64,000 nt of DNA from Actinomycetota bacterium (GCA_026003015.1 BPGL01000002.1:310001-374000), one strand, 5' to 3'. Positions 36,824 to 46,161 are shown, counted from the stretch's first letter. Notes: generated from the letters alone by a model not told the origin. Numbers and translations: made by a program.

Positions 36824-38983
36824 CTAGCCGGCGAGGCCGCCGGGGAGCACCCGCATCCCGGACCGCCGTACGAGCGCGAGGATCTCGTGGGCCGGCACGG
36901 GGCGCGAGAAGACGTACCCCTGCCCCAGCGGGCATCCTCGATCGGCGAGGAACCGCCACTCCTCGAGCGTCTCGATCCCTTCGGCGAGGGCCTGCATCCC
37001 GAGGTTCTGCGCGAGCGCGATGATCGCGGAGACCATGCTCGCGCTCTGTCGATCGGTGTGGACCTCGCGGATGAACGCGCGGTCGATCTTGAGCACGTCG
37101 ACCGGCATGTGTCGCAGCCTCGCGAGGGAGGAGTAGCCGGTTCCGAAGTCGTCGATCGCCAGGCGGAAGCCGCGACCGTGCAGGTCGCGGAGGATCTCGA
37201 GGGTCCGATCGGGATCGGTCATCGCCGTCGACTCCGTGATCTCGACCGTCACCCGCGAGGGGTCCATGCCGCCGGCGCGCAGGGTCGTCACCAGCCGCTC
37301 GGCGAGGTCCTCCTGCCACAGCTGTCGGGGCGACAGGTTGAAGCCCACGTCGAGCGTGAGCCCCTCGTCTCGCCAGCTCGCGTCCTGCCGGGAGATCTCC
37401 TCGACCACCCAGTCGCCGATCGCCTCGATCAGCCCCATCTCCTCAGCCAGCGGGATGAACTCCCCCGGTGGAACGAGCCCGCCGCCGGGCTCCGGCCACC
37501 GGATGAGGGCTTCGACCCCGACCATCCGTCCGTCGGCCAGATCGACGATCGGCTGGTAGTGCAGCATCCAGGCGCGCTGCTCGACGGCCTTGCGCAGGCG
37601 CGTCGACAGGGACAGCTTCGTGAGCGCGTCCTGCTCGTCGGCGCGGTGCAGCACGTAGGCGCCGGGACCCGCCCGCTTCGCGCGATAGGCTGCCGTGTCG
37701 GCGTTCTTCAGCAGGCTCGCCGCGTCCTGCGCGTCGTTCGGGAACACGCTGATGCCGATCGAGGCGGTGACGTACAGCTCGTGTCCGTCGATGAGGAACG
37801 GTGCCTCGAGCGCCCGCTGGACCCTGTCGGCCACCGATCCCGCCACGATCGTTGCTCCGTCGCCCTCGGCCAGCGGGCTGGATCGCTCGAGGTCGGCGAG
37901 CAGCAGGAGGAACTCGTCACCCCCCTGCCGGGCGACGAGGTCGGTCTCGCGGGTCGCCTCCTGGAGGCGATCGGCGAGCTGGACGAGGAGGGCGTCGCCG
38001 GCTTCGTGCCCGAGGGAGTCGTTCACGAGCTTGAAGTTGTCCAGGTCGACGTACAGGACGGCCACGCCGAGGTCGTGCCGGCGCGCGCGCGCCAGCGCCC
38101 GCTCCAGGAGGTCGTCGAACATCGCCTTGTTCGGCAGCTCGGTGAGGCTGTCGTGGTAGGCGAGGAAGGCCGCCTGCTCCTCGGCCTCCTTGCGTTCGGT
38201 GATGTCGAGCATCACGCCCTGGATCAGGCCTGGGCGTCCGTCCGATCCGGGGAGCACGACCGCGCTGTCGCGGAACCACACGACCCGGCCGTCGCGGGCG
38301 ATCAGCCGGTACTCGTAGGAGAAGGGCCGGCCGGCCTCGCGTCCGCGCACGTAGGTCTGAAGGGCCCGCTCGCGGTCGTCGGGGTGGAGCATCCGCGCCC
38401 ACAGGTCCGGATCGTCGATGTACTCCTGCGGCGTGACCCCGAGGATCCGCTCGATCTGCGGGCTGACGAAGATCGTGGCCATCGACTCGTCGGCGAGATC
38501 GACGTACACGATGGCCGGGAGGTCCTCGACCAGGGCCCGGTAGCGCTGCTCGGCTTCGTGCAGGCGCTGCTCCGTCTCCTTGAGATCGGTGACGTCGAAC
38601 ATCACGCCCTGCCAACAGCGAGGCCGACCGCGGTCGTCGCGCATCAACACGGCGTGGTCGCGGATCCACACGATCCGTCCGTCGGGGCGCACGAGCCGGT
38701 ACTCCGACACGAACGGCTCGCCCGTCTCCTGAGCCCGTCGGCTCTCCGCGAGGACGCGCTCGCGGTCGTCGGGATGGACCATGGACGCCCACCCCTCGCG
38801 GTCCGAACGCCAACGCTCCGGCGGGACCCCGAGGATCGCCTCGACCTGCGGGCTCGTGTACAGGTTCGTCTGGACGTCGTCCGCCGCGTCGACGTAGACG
38901 ATGCCCGGCAGGTGCTCGACCAGCGCCGTGCCGGTGAGCTCCGGCAGGTGCTCCTCGAGGAGGTGGTTGCGGTCGGAGGTCAT
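36824..38983 (-). CDS. PAS-PAS-GGDEF-EAL protein with intact GGDEF
   Basis: A 719-residue signalling protein. Two PAS/PAC units (about 15-135 and 140-270) have PAC ends GVMFDVTDLKETEQ and GVMLDITERKEAEEQ. The GGDEF domain has the intact motif VARQGGDEFLLLL. The EAL domain has VGVEALIRW, VEITESTAM and DDFGTGYSSLARL. Both cyclase and phosphodiesterase activities for c-di-GMP are possible. ATG 38983 (MTSDRNHL) was chosen because the 46 residues before it in the track ORF are low-complexity. It lies 3 nt from the convergent helicase end. Confidence 0.95.
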   Translation of the reverse strand: MTSDRNHLLEEHLPELTGTALVEHLPGIVYVDAADDVQTNLYTSPQVEAILGVPPERWRSDREGWASMVHPDDRERVLAESRRAQETGEPFVSEYRLVRPDGRIVWIRDHAVLMRDDRGRPRCWQGVMFDVTDLKETEQRLHEAEQRYRALVEDLPAIVYVDLADESMATIFVSPQIERILGVTPQEYIDDPDLWARMLHPDDRERALQTYVRGREAGRPFSYEYRLIARDGRVVWFRDSAVVLPGSDGRPGLIQGVMLDITERKEAEEQAAFLAYHDSLTELPNKAMFDDLLERALARARRHDLGVAVLYVDLDNFKLVNDSLGHEAGDALLVQLADRLQEATRETDLVARQGGDEFLLLLADLERSSPLAEGDGATIVAGSVADRVQRALEAPFLIDGHELYVTASIGISVFPNDAQDAASLLKNADTAAYRAKRAGPGAYVLHRADEQDALTKLSLSTRLRKAVEQRAWMLHYQPIVDLADGRMVGVEALIRWPEPGGGLVPPGEFIPLAEEMGLIEAIGDWVVEEISRQDASWRDEGLTLDVGFNLSPRQLWQEDLAERLVTTLRAGGMDPSRVTVEITESTAMTDPDRTLEILRDLHGRGFRLAIDDFGTGYSSLARLRHMPVDVLKIDRAFIREVHTDRQSASMVSAIIALAQNLGMQALAEGIETLEEWRFLADRGCPLGQGYVFSRPVPAHEILALVRRSGMRVLPGGLAG

Positions 38984-39154
38984 GGGGTTCGGCCGGGTAC
39001 CGGATCCGCGGTACGTTGGAGGAATCGGACGCCTCGGAGTCCCGCTTGAGCGGCGCCGCAAGGGTTGTCGCGATCGCCGACCTCCGACGGACGCCGTCGG
39101 GGGGACCCCCATCGGGCGCAACCCCCGAGGTCTGCGGGGGCGCCGAGCCGGCCC

Positions 39155-40015
39155 CTAGCAGCCCGACTCGTCGGGCAGCAGCGGTCGGATCTCGATCGAG
39201 TACCGCTTGCCGTCGTGGACCCAGGGGGTGAGCTGGTTCGTCGATCCCGCGACCTCGCGGAGCCGCGCCCAGTCCTCGCCCTCGACGACGAGGCAGCGCG
39301 AGGCGCCGCCGACCTCGCGGCCGGCGCCCCCGAGATCGATCGCGAGCGGCCAGTCGACCGGGCGCTGGGGAAGCTGGGGGTCGGGGCGGTAGGGGGCGAC
39401 GAGCAGGCGAGCGGCCTCGCCGAGGTAGAGGCGCTCGTCTCCGACGGAGCCCTGTGGCAGCCAGGACAGATCCGTCAGGTGGGCGGCGAGGCGCGCGAGG
39501 CGACGCCGCAGCTCGCGTTGCGCGTCGGTGAGCCCGGGGGCGTCGTCGACGTCGAGCGCGTACACGCGCGCCACGGTGGTCCGTCCCTTTGCCGAGAGGG
39601 TGAAGACCGCCGTCGGGAGATCGGTCACGCTCGGCCGGCCGACGTCCTCGACGCCGAGGTCTCGTTCGCCGAGCCCGGCCTCCAGCGCCCGGCGGAGCAG
39701 GGCTTGGACGCCGTCCTCCCCGACCTCGCGCACGATGATCGCCGGCAGCGACGGCGCCGGGTAGATCATGATCTGCACGCCCGGGGTGACGACCGTCCCG
39801 TCGCCGTACAGCACGAACGACGGCGGCGAGGTGAACGCGTGGTCGGCCGGGACGTACCCGCCCTCGAAGGCCAACCGGAGCACGACGTCGCGCGACCCGG
39901 TCGGGTGATCGATGCGGTCGCCGGAGGCCGTCTCCCGATCCCCCGGAGCCGCTGCGTCGGCGCAGGCCCCGGCCACGAGGGCCATGACGAGCGCCGCTGC
40001 GATCCAGGTCCTCAT
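39155..40015 (-). CDS. Hypothetical lipoprotein
   Basis: A 286-residue protein with a lipobox (ALVMALVAGAC), so it is anchored outside the membrane. The body is beta-rich with no motif that I recognise; a PEP-like segment APSLPAIIVREVGEDGVQALLRRALEAG is followed by a C-terminal WVHDGKRYSIEIRPLLPDE. Its ATG overlaps the TetR stop (ATGA), so it is expressed with the repressor and may be an accessory or sensor of the MMPL efflux system. Confidence 0.75.
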   Translation of the reverse strand: MRTWIAAALVMALVAGACADAAAPGDRETASGDRIDHPTGSRDVVLRLAFEGGYVPADHAFTSPPSFVLYGDGTVVTPGVQIMIYPAPSLPAIIVREVGEDGVQALLRRALEAGLGERDLGVEDVGRPSVTDLPTAVFTLSAKGRTTVARVYALDVDDAPGLTDAQRELRRRLARLAAHLTDLSWLPQGSVGDERLYLGEAARLLVAPYRPDPQLPQRPVDWPLAIDLGGAGREVGGASRCLVVEGEDWARLREVAGSTNQLTPWVHDGKRYSIEIRPLLPDESGC

Positions 40016-40737
40016 CTCGTGGCGTTGGACGTCCCGACGTCCCGCTCGGGTTCCCGGCTCCTGCCGGCCAGGGTCCGGATCGCCTCGATCATCAGGTCGA
40101 GCCCGAAGTCGAACCGTTCGTCGGGGTCGTCGGCGTCAAGGTAGGACAGCGCCTCGAGGACCTGCGGGAAGGCGTCGGGCGGCAGGTCGTGGCCGGTCGC
40201 CCCCCCGCCGCCCTCGGCGGCCGAGATCCTGCCCGTCTCGAGCACCACCGAGCCCATGACGTAGCTCCCGATCACGTGGAAGGCCCGCGCCGCATCGGGT
40301 GGCGACAGCCCCATCCGGCGCAGCGTCCACAGCGCCACCTCGACCGGTCGCAGCAAGGCCGCCGACCGCGCGGACCGGCCGCGGCGGGCGAGCAGCTCCA
40401 CGACGGCGGGGTGGGCTCGGAGGGTGCGGCGCCACGCGTGGGCGACCGCGCGCCCGTAGGCGGCCAGGTCCTCGCTGCTCGGCCCCGGCTCGGCAGGGAA
40501 CGGGAAGCCGCGCATCACGTGATCGACGACCCCGTCCAGCAGGTCGTCCTTGTCCCGGACGTGGTGGTACAGCGACATCGCCTCGACGCCGACCGCGCGC
40601 CCGACCCGGCGCATCGTGACCGCGGCCAGCCCCTCCTCGTCCATGAGCCGAACGGCGGCCTCGACGATCCGCTCGCGGGTGAGGGGGGCTCGCGCGCCGG
40701 GGCCCCCGGCGGCCGTGTGGGTCGGGTCCTCGGTCAT
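40012..40737 (-). CDS. TetR-family transcriptional repressor
   Basis: A protein of about 241 aa. The N-terminal helix-turn-helix reads LTRERIVEAAVRLMDEEGLAAVTMRRVGRAVGVEAMSLYHHVRDKDDLLD, a strong TetR signature of the TetR/AcrR C-terminal-domain-1 group. ATG 40737 (MTEDPTHT) was chosen over the track start at 40779. It is divergent from the MMPL exporter, and the gap holds an operator and promoter that I can read, so it probably represses the exporter and itself. The ligand is unknown. Confidence 0.91.
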   Translation of the reverse strand: MTEDPTHTAAGGPGARAPLTRERIVEAAVRLMDEEGLAAVTMRRVGRAVGVEAMSLYHHVRDKDDLLDGVVDHVMRGFPFPAEPGPSSEDLAAYGRAVAHAWRRTLRAHPAVVELLARRGRSARSAALLRPVEVALWTLRRMGLSPPDAARAFHVIGSYVMGSVVLETGRISAAEGGGGATGHDLPPDAFPQVLEALSYLDADDPDERFDFGLDLMIEAIRTLAGRSREPERDVGTSNATR

Positions 40738-40756
40738 CTCGGTCTCGCTTGCAAGG

Positions 40757-40786
40757 TTGACGCTCGGTGCGGCGCCCACCTACGCT
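40757..40786 (+). promoter_or_regulatory. Promoter of the MMPL exporter
   Basis: TTGACG (40757-40762), an 18-nt spacer and TACGCT (40781-40786). The transcription start would be near 40793, at the edge of the operator, so a repressor there would block initiation. Confidence 0.62.
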
Positions 40787-40792
40787 GCCGCC

Positions 40793-40818
40793 CGTACAGT
40801 GTAAGCGTACAGCGTACG
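40793..40818. promoter_or_regulatory. Probable TetR operator
   Basis: A perfect palindrome CGTAC-AGC-GTACG (40806-40818) with a further CGTAC half-site at 40793. It lies between the divergent TetR and MMPL genes directly after the MMPL -10 box. Its position and symmetry suit binding by the TetR protein. Confidence 0.68.
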
Positions 40819-40874
40819 TCCCGGGCGCGGGGACGGGCCACGGCGACGGGCGATGGCGGGGGAAGAGGCGACGG

Positions 40875-43237
40875 ATGCGGATCGACACGGCCAGGCTCGC
40901 CCGCGCGAGCAGCCGGCACCCCTGGCGCGTGCTCGCTGTGTGGCTGCTGGTCGTCGCGGCGATGGCGGGTGCTTCGCAGCGGTGGCTCGCAGGGGCGCTC
41001 ACGACCGACATCGACTTCACGAACGAGCCCGAGTCCCGCCGGGCGATGCGCCTGGTCGAGGAACGGGTGACCGGCGAGCAGCCCGACACCGAGTTCGCGA
41101 TCGTCCGCAGCTCGGCGCTCCGGGTCGACGACCCCGCCTTCGAGGCCTACGTCCGCCGGGTGCAGGCGGCGATCGCCGGGCTCGGCCCCTCGGTGGTCGC
41201 GGCGCCCGCCGAGGAGGGGGTCGCGGCGCCCGCCGCGAGCGGATCGGGGGGCCTCGTGTCGGTCTACGATCTGCGCGCCGCCGCCGAGCGCGCGTCCGAT
41301 CCGGCGGAGCGCGCTGCGCTGCGCGAGCGGGCCGACGCCCTGGTCTCGGCGGACGGCCGCGGGACGCTGATCGCGGTCCCGATCGTCGACACCGAGCTCG
41401 ACACCGTGGAGCGTCTGCGCGCGACGCTCGAGCGGGAGCGCGAGGAGGGGTTCGAACTCCTGCTCGCAGGCCCCGCGACCCTGAACGCCGACACGACCGA
41501 GGTCGCCGAGGAGGACCTGCGTCGAGGTGAGGCGATCGGCCTGGTCGCGGCGCTGCTCGTCCTCGTCGTGGTCTTCGGGGCGCTGCTCGCCGCGGTGCTC
41601 CCGATCTCGATCGCGTTCGCGGCGATCCCGGTCGCGTTCGGAGGGGTCGCGCTGCTCGCCCGGGCGTTCGGCCTGGAGTTCTCGATCTTCACGACGAACA
41701 TGGCCTCGATGATCGGGTTGGCCGTCGGGATCGACTACTCGCTGTTCATCGTCGCCCGCTACCGGGAGGAACGCCGAGGCGGCGCCGAGCCGCTGAGCGC
41801 GATCGAGATCGCGGGCGCGACGGCGAGCCGCGCGGTGTTCTTCAGCGGGCTCACGGTGGTGCTCGCCCTGCTGGGGATGTTCATCATGCCGACGACGATC
41901 TTCCGTTCGATGGCCACGGGGGCGATCCTCGTCGTGCTCGCCTCGGTGGCCGCGTCGCTCACGCTGCTGCCCGCGCTGCTCGGCCTGCTGCGGGACCGGA
42001 TCGACCTGCCGAGGCTCCGGCGAGCGGGGCGCCCCGGGCGCGGCCCGGACCCCGCAGGGGGCTTCTGGGACCGCTGGACCGGCGTCGTGATGCGTGCTCC
42101 CGTCGTGAGCCTGCTGGCGGCGGTCGCGGTGCTCGGCGGCCTGGGGGTCGTGTACTCGACGATCGAGAAGGGGACGACGCAGACCGCCGCGAGCCTGCCG
42201 GACGAGGTCGAGTCCAAGCGGGCGTTCCTCGTGCTCGTTCAGGACTTCGCGGCCGGCGGGCAGGCCGACCCCGTGTGGGTCTACGTCGAGGGGGACCTCG
42301 GTACGCCCGAGCTCGACCGCGCGATCGCGACGCTACGCGCGGCGATCGCCCAGGACGGGGCGTTCGCGCCGCAGGTCCAGGTGATCCCGTCCTCGCTCGG
42401 CGATCCGCGGGCCCTCGTCGTGCAGGCGATCCCGTCTGGCGACGCGTTCGGACGGGCGTCGTTCTCGGCGATCGACCGGCTCCGTACCGAGACGGTTCCG
42501 AGGGCGTTCGCCGGGACGGACGCCACCGTCCTCGTCGGGGGGATGCCGGCGATCTTCGCCGACTTCGTCCGCCAGACCGACGATTACCAGCCGGTCGTCC
42601 TCGCGTTCGTCCTCGGCCTGTCGTTCCTGCTGCTGATGACGGTCTTCCGGTCGATCGTGGTGCCGCTCAAGGCCGTCGCGATGAACCTCCTGTCGGTCGC
42701 GGCGGCCTACGGCGCGATCGTCCTCGTGTTCCAGCACGGCGTCGGGATCGAGCTGTTCGATGCGCTCGGGTTCCGATTCCAGCAGGTCGAGGCGATCGAG
42801 GCGTGGCTCCCGCTGCTGCTGTTCTCCGTGCTGTTCGGACTGTCGATGGACTACCACGTCTTCCTGCTCTCGCGGATCCGGGAGGCCTACGATCGGACCG
42901 GCGACAACGCGGCGTCGGTCGCCTACGGCCTGCGGACGACCGGCAGCATCATCACGGGCGCCGCGCTCATCATGGTTGCCGTGTTCACCGCGTTCGCCGC
43001 CGGGCGTCTCGTGCCGCTGCAGCAGATGGGGTTCGGGCTCGCGGTCGCCGTGTTCATGGACGCGACGATCGTGCGCTCGGTGCTCGTGCCGGCGAGCATG
43101 AAGCTGCTGGGTGATCGAACTGGTACCTGCCGTCGTGGCTCCGGTGGCTGCCGGCGGTGGCCGTCGAAGGACACGGGGCCGCGGATGAGGGGGCGGGCGC
43201 GCGCTCGGCCCTGGCCGGAGCGACGCGCGAGCCCTGA
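40875..43237 (+). CDS. MMPL/RND-family exporter (one frameshift near the end)
   Basis: About 787 aa when corrected. There are two repeats, each with one transmembrane helix, a large outer loop and five or six helices. Typical segments are MIGLAVGIDYSLFIVARYREE and FGLSMDYHVFLLSRIREAYDRTGD, with the proton-relay aspartates, and RSMATGAILVVL. It would export lipids or drugs. As written, the frame is lost near 43123 just after SMKLLG; shifting the frame gives NWYLPSWLRWLPAVAVEG, the family ending, and a stop at 43237. ATG 40875 follows the promoter at 40757. Confidence 0.93.
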
Positions 43238-43263
43238 CGAGACCGGCCGCTCCCCGGTAGGGT
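43234..43263 (+). promoter_or_regulatory. Promoter of the LLM oxidoreductase gene
   Basis: CTGACG (43234-43239), an 18-nt spacer and TAGGGT (43258-43263), 10 nt before the ATG, giving a leaderless or near-leaderless mRNA. Confidence 0.5.
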
Positions 43264-43273
43264 TCGGGCCGCC

Positions 43274-44182
43274 ATGGCATCCGATCACGACCGACTCCGC
43301 GCACGGCTCGGGCCCGTCGGGGTCTGGACGTTCGCCTTCGACGCCATGGTGTGGAGGGAGGTCGCCGAGGCCGCGCGCGCGATCGAGGCCCTCGGCTTCG
43401 CGGCGCTGTGGGTTCCCGAAGGAGGCGGCTCTCGCGACATCACGTCCCACCTCGCGCTGTTGCTCGGAGCGACCGACCGCATCGCGGTCAGCTCGGGTGT
43501 GGCGAACCTGACGTCGCGGGAGCCCGAGGTGCTGGCGCGGGCCGGGGTGACCCTCGCCGATGCGTTCGGGGAACGGGTCGTGCTGGGGATCGGCGTCGGC
43601 CACCAGTACACGACCGCGCGCCGCGGGCGCGACTGGGACCGACCCCTCGAGCGCGTCCGCGCGTACCTGGACCGGATGGATGAGGCCGACCAGATCCCGG
43701 CCCCGGCCGGGCGCCCGCCCAGGATCCTCGCCGCCCTCGGCGACGGGATGCTGCGCCTGGCGGCCGAGCGCTCCCTGGGGGCGCACACCTACTTCGTCCC
43801 CGTGGAGCACACCGCCCGTGCTCGCGAGGTCGTCGGGCCCGAGCCGGTCCTCGCGGTCGAGCAGACCGTCGTGCTCGAACGCGATCCGTCGGCCGCGCGC
43901 GCGATCGCCCGTGCCTGGATCGCCGACTACATCGAGCTTCCGAACTACGCGCGGAACTGGCGTCGGCTCGGGTACCCGGAGGACGACCTCGCCGGGGGCG
44001 GCAGCGACCGCCTCGTGGACGCGGCCGTCGCCTGGGGCGACGTGACGCGGATCGCCGAGCGCGTCCGGGCGCACCGGCAGGCAGGGGCCGATCACGTCTG
44101 CGTGCAGGTCATCACGGGGCGGGACGGGGACGCGGCGCTCCCGGCCCTCCGGGAGCTCGCCCCGGCGCTCCTGGACGACTGA
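43274..44182 (+). CDS. LLM-class F420-dependent oxidoreductase
   Basis: A 302-residue luciferase-like TIM-barrel protein. Typical segments are VWREVAEAARAIEALGFAALWVPEGGG, RIAVSSGVANLTSREPEVLARAGVTLAD and RVVLGIGVGHQY, then ERSLGAHTYFVPVEHT near the F420-binding end. It resembles the TIGR03620 group. It probably oxidises or reduces an unknown substrate with F420. It stands between the MMPL exporter and a DUF3054 protein and has its own promoter box. Confidence 0.93.
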   Translation: MASDHDRLRARLGPVGVWTFAFDAMVWREVAEAARAIEALGFAALWVPEGGGSRDITSHLALLLGATDRIAVSSGVANLTSREPEVLARAGVTLADAFGERVVLGIGVGHQYTTARRGRDWDRPLERVRAYLDRMDEADQIPAPAGRPPRILAALGDGMLRLAAERSLGAHTYFVPVEHTARAREVVGPEPVLAVEQTVVLERDPSAARAIARAWIADYIELPNYARNWRRLGYPEDDLAGGGSDRLVDAAVAWGDVTRIAERVRAHRQAGADHVCVQVITGRDGDAALPALRELAPALLDD

Positions 44183-44232
44183 GCGGCTCCTGCGGCGATC
44201 CGGGCGCGGCGAGGTCTGAGACGATCGGGGGC

Positions 44233-44632
44233 GTGCTCACCGACCGGTCCCGGGCAGCTCGGACGGCGCTCGCAGCCGACCTGCTCGCCCTCGCGCTCTT
44301 CGTCGTGGTCGGGATGCGCTCGCACCGGACCGCCGCGGCGCTCGTCGTCTTCGTCCGCACCGCGGCGCCGCTCGCGCTCGCCTGGCTCGCGACCGCCGCC
44401 CTGGTCCGCACCTACCGGCCGCCGCGCCTTGCGCGGCTCGTCGTGACCTGGATCGTCGCCGTGCCGCTCGGCGTGCTTGCCCGAGCGGCGATCACCGGCG
44501 GTCCGACGGGTCAGGCCTTGGCGACCTTCATCGGCGTCGCCCTGGTGTTCACGCTGCTGTTCCTGGGCGTCGGAAGGCTCGCGCTCGCGGTGGGGGTCCG
44601 CCCTCGTGCCCGGCTGGACGCGGCCTCAGTAG
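44233..44632 (+). CDS. DUF3054-like membrane protein (probable C-terminal frameshift)
   Basis: A four-helix membrane protein of about 130 aa. The start DLLALALFVVVGMRSHRTAA and RTAAPLALAWLATAALV match DUF3054. The written frame has no stop until 45777 and would run through the antisense small gene and the SDR gene, which is not credible. A one-base shift near 44600 gives an end at TAG 44630-44632, 7 nt past the convergent gene's stop. The exact break point is uncertain. The GTG lies 7 nt after GACGAT. Confidence 0.65.
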
Positions 44633-44853
44633 CGGTCGTCGACGGGCGGCGGGAGGTCGCGCTCGTCGCGGCGTCCGACGAGGTCGCGGGTCACGCGACG
44701 GACCTGCCAGCGCAGCGCGTACCACCCCACCACCGCGAGCACCGAGACGGTGAGGAGCACCGTCAGCACCAGGAAGACGGTTGCCTTCAGCACGGCGCCG
44801 AGGACGCCGAACGCCGCGGCGAGGATCAGCAGGACGAGGATCAGCAGGCCCAT
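44626..44853 (-). CDS. Small two-helix membrane protein
   Basis: A 75-residue protein. Almost the whole first 48 residues are hydrophobic (GLLILVLLILAAAFGVLGAVL and ATVFLVLTVLLTVSVLAVVGWYAL), followed by a charged cytosolic tail rich in R and D (RRVTRDLVGRRDERDLPPP). No family is recognised. It is shorter than the track ORF, which starts far upstream. The ATG at 44853 is preceded by GGAGGCG. Confidence 0.65.
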   Translation of the reverse strand: MGLLILVLLILAAAFGVLGAVLKATVFLVLTVLLTVSVLAVVGWYALRWQVRRVTRDLVGRRDERDLPPPVDDRY

Positions 44854-44923
44854 CGCCTCCACACTACCGACCGGGCGGGGAAGCGGCGAGTCAGGGCGTC
44901 GGACCCGCGGCATACTTGCGGCC

Positions 44924-45772
44924 GTGGCTTTCCGGTCGCCGCTGGCACCCGACGCCAACGCCGGCGCCGTCGCGATCGTCACCGGGGGCGGGACCGGGAT
45001 CGGACGCGCGACCGCGCACGAGCTCGCCCGCACCGGCGCCGCCGTGGCGATCTGCGGACGGCGGCCCGAGCCCCTCGAGACGGTGCGGACCGACCTCGAG
45101 GCCGCGGGCCGCGAGGTCCTCGCGATGCCCTGCGACGTGCGCGAGCCCGACCAGGTCGAGGCCTTCCTCGACGCCGTCGACGAACGGTTCGGCCGGGTCG
45201 ACGTCCTCGTGAACAACGCCGGCGGCCAGTTCGCCGCCCCCTTGGAGCAGATCGCGCTCAAGGGCCTGCGGGCGGTCCAGCGTCTGAACCTCGACGCGCC
45301 CTGGGAGCTCACGCGGCAGGTCGCCCTGCGCTGGATGATCCCGGCGCGACGGGGGTTCGTCTGCTTCCTCGGGTTCAGCCCGCGGCGCGGGGTCCCCTCG
45401 ATGATCCACAGCTCGACGGCCCGGGCGGCCCTGGAGAACCTCGCGGCCGGGATCGCCCTCGAGTGGTCGCGCTACGGCATCCGCGCGGTCTGCGTGGCCT
45501 GCGGCCTGATCCGCACCGAGGGGCTGCTCGACTACGGCGGCGAGGAGCTCGTCGAGACGTGGGCGCGCTCGGTCCCCCTGCGCCGACCGGGCCTGCCGGA
45601 GGAGGTCGCCTCGACGATCGCCTTCCTCGCCTCGCCGGGCGCGTCCTACATCACCGGCACGACGATCGTCGTGGACGGCGGCGCCGACGCCTGGGGCCTG
45701 GGGGTCGAGCCGCCGGTCGTCGAGCCGTCCGCGTCCGGCCTTCCGCCCGTCGGGCCCGGAGGGTTAGAGTGA
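44924..45772 (+). CDS. SDR-family oxidoreductase, 2,4-dienoyl-CoA-reductase-like
   Basis: A 282-residue Rossmann protein. The NADP-binding motif is TGGGTGIGRATA, NNAGG is present and LEWSRYGIRAV follows the catalytic region. The order HSSTARAALENLA aligns with the HxxxAKAxxxxL segment of dienoyl-CoA reductases, but the catalytic lysine is an arginine here. Activity may be altered. The GTG lies 7 nt after CATACT (44911-44916). An unsaturated acyl-CoA substrate would fit the enoyl-CoA hydratase at 53500, but that is inference. Confidence 0.92.
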   Translation: MAFRSPLAPDANAGAVAIVTGGGTGIGRATAHELARTGAAVAICGRRPEPLETVRTDLEAAGREVLAMPCDVREPDQVEAFLDAVDERFGRVDVLVNNAGGQFAAPLEQIALKGLRAVQRLNLDAPWELTRQVALRWMIPARRGFVCFLGFSPRRGVPSMIHSSTARAALENLAAGIALEWSRYGIRAVCVACGLIRTEGLLDYGGEELVETWARSVPLRRPGLPEEVASTIAFLASPGASYITGTTIVVDGGADAWGLGVEPPVVEPSASGLPPVGPGGLE

Positions 45773-45800
45773 GGTAGTGCCCGCGGGAAGGAGAGCGGCC

Positions 45801-46084
45801 ATGTACGGGACCGTCGCGCGCACCAGGGTTCGTCCCGAGAACCGGGGACGCCCTGCGTACGGTGTTGGCCGCGCAGGCCTACGATCAGGTAGAGGGGTTC
45901 CGGCACTCCTACGTGCTCTGGGAGGACGGGACGGACGTGATGTGGCTCGTCGCGGTCTTCGCCGATCGCGAGAGCTACGAGCGCAACGCCAGCGATCCGG
46001 CCCAGCACGCGCGCTACCTCGAGTACCGGGCTCTGATGGAGGAAGAGCCGGGCGTGGCACGACGGGCCGATCGAATCCCTATGA
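45801..46084 (+). pseudogene. Small dimeric alpha/beta-barrel monooxygenase-like gene with two frameshifts
   Basis: The track splits this into two ORFs. Joining them gives one protein of about 93 aa: MYGTVARTRVRPEN, then DALRTVLAAQAYDQVEGFRHSYVLWEDGTDVMWLVAVFADRESYERNASDPAQHARYLEYRALMEEEP, then WHDGPIESL. That resembles antibiotic-biosynthesis-monooxygenase-type barrels. Both breaks are explained by one extra G at a codon boundary (cgg|g|gac and ggc|g|tgg). Removing two bases from the 284-nt span gives exactly 94 codons. GGGAAGGAGA precedes the ATG. The gene is probably intact in the real genome. Confidence 0.72.
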
Positions 46085-46161
46085 GCGGTCCGGCGGCGCC
46101 CGGCGGGTGACGGCGGACCGATAGGCTGACCGGACACGAGGCACGGATCGAGGGAGGGACG

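Noticed and set aside
36887-39049. 720-aa plus-strand ORF opposite the second GGDEF/EAL gene
   Set aside because: Antisense shadow; the real gene is on the minus strand with all domain motifs.
45764-46060. 98-aa minus-strand ORF opposite the small monooxygenase
   Set aside because: Arg/Pro-rich shadow without start signal; the plus strand holds a recognisable protein.
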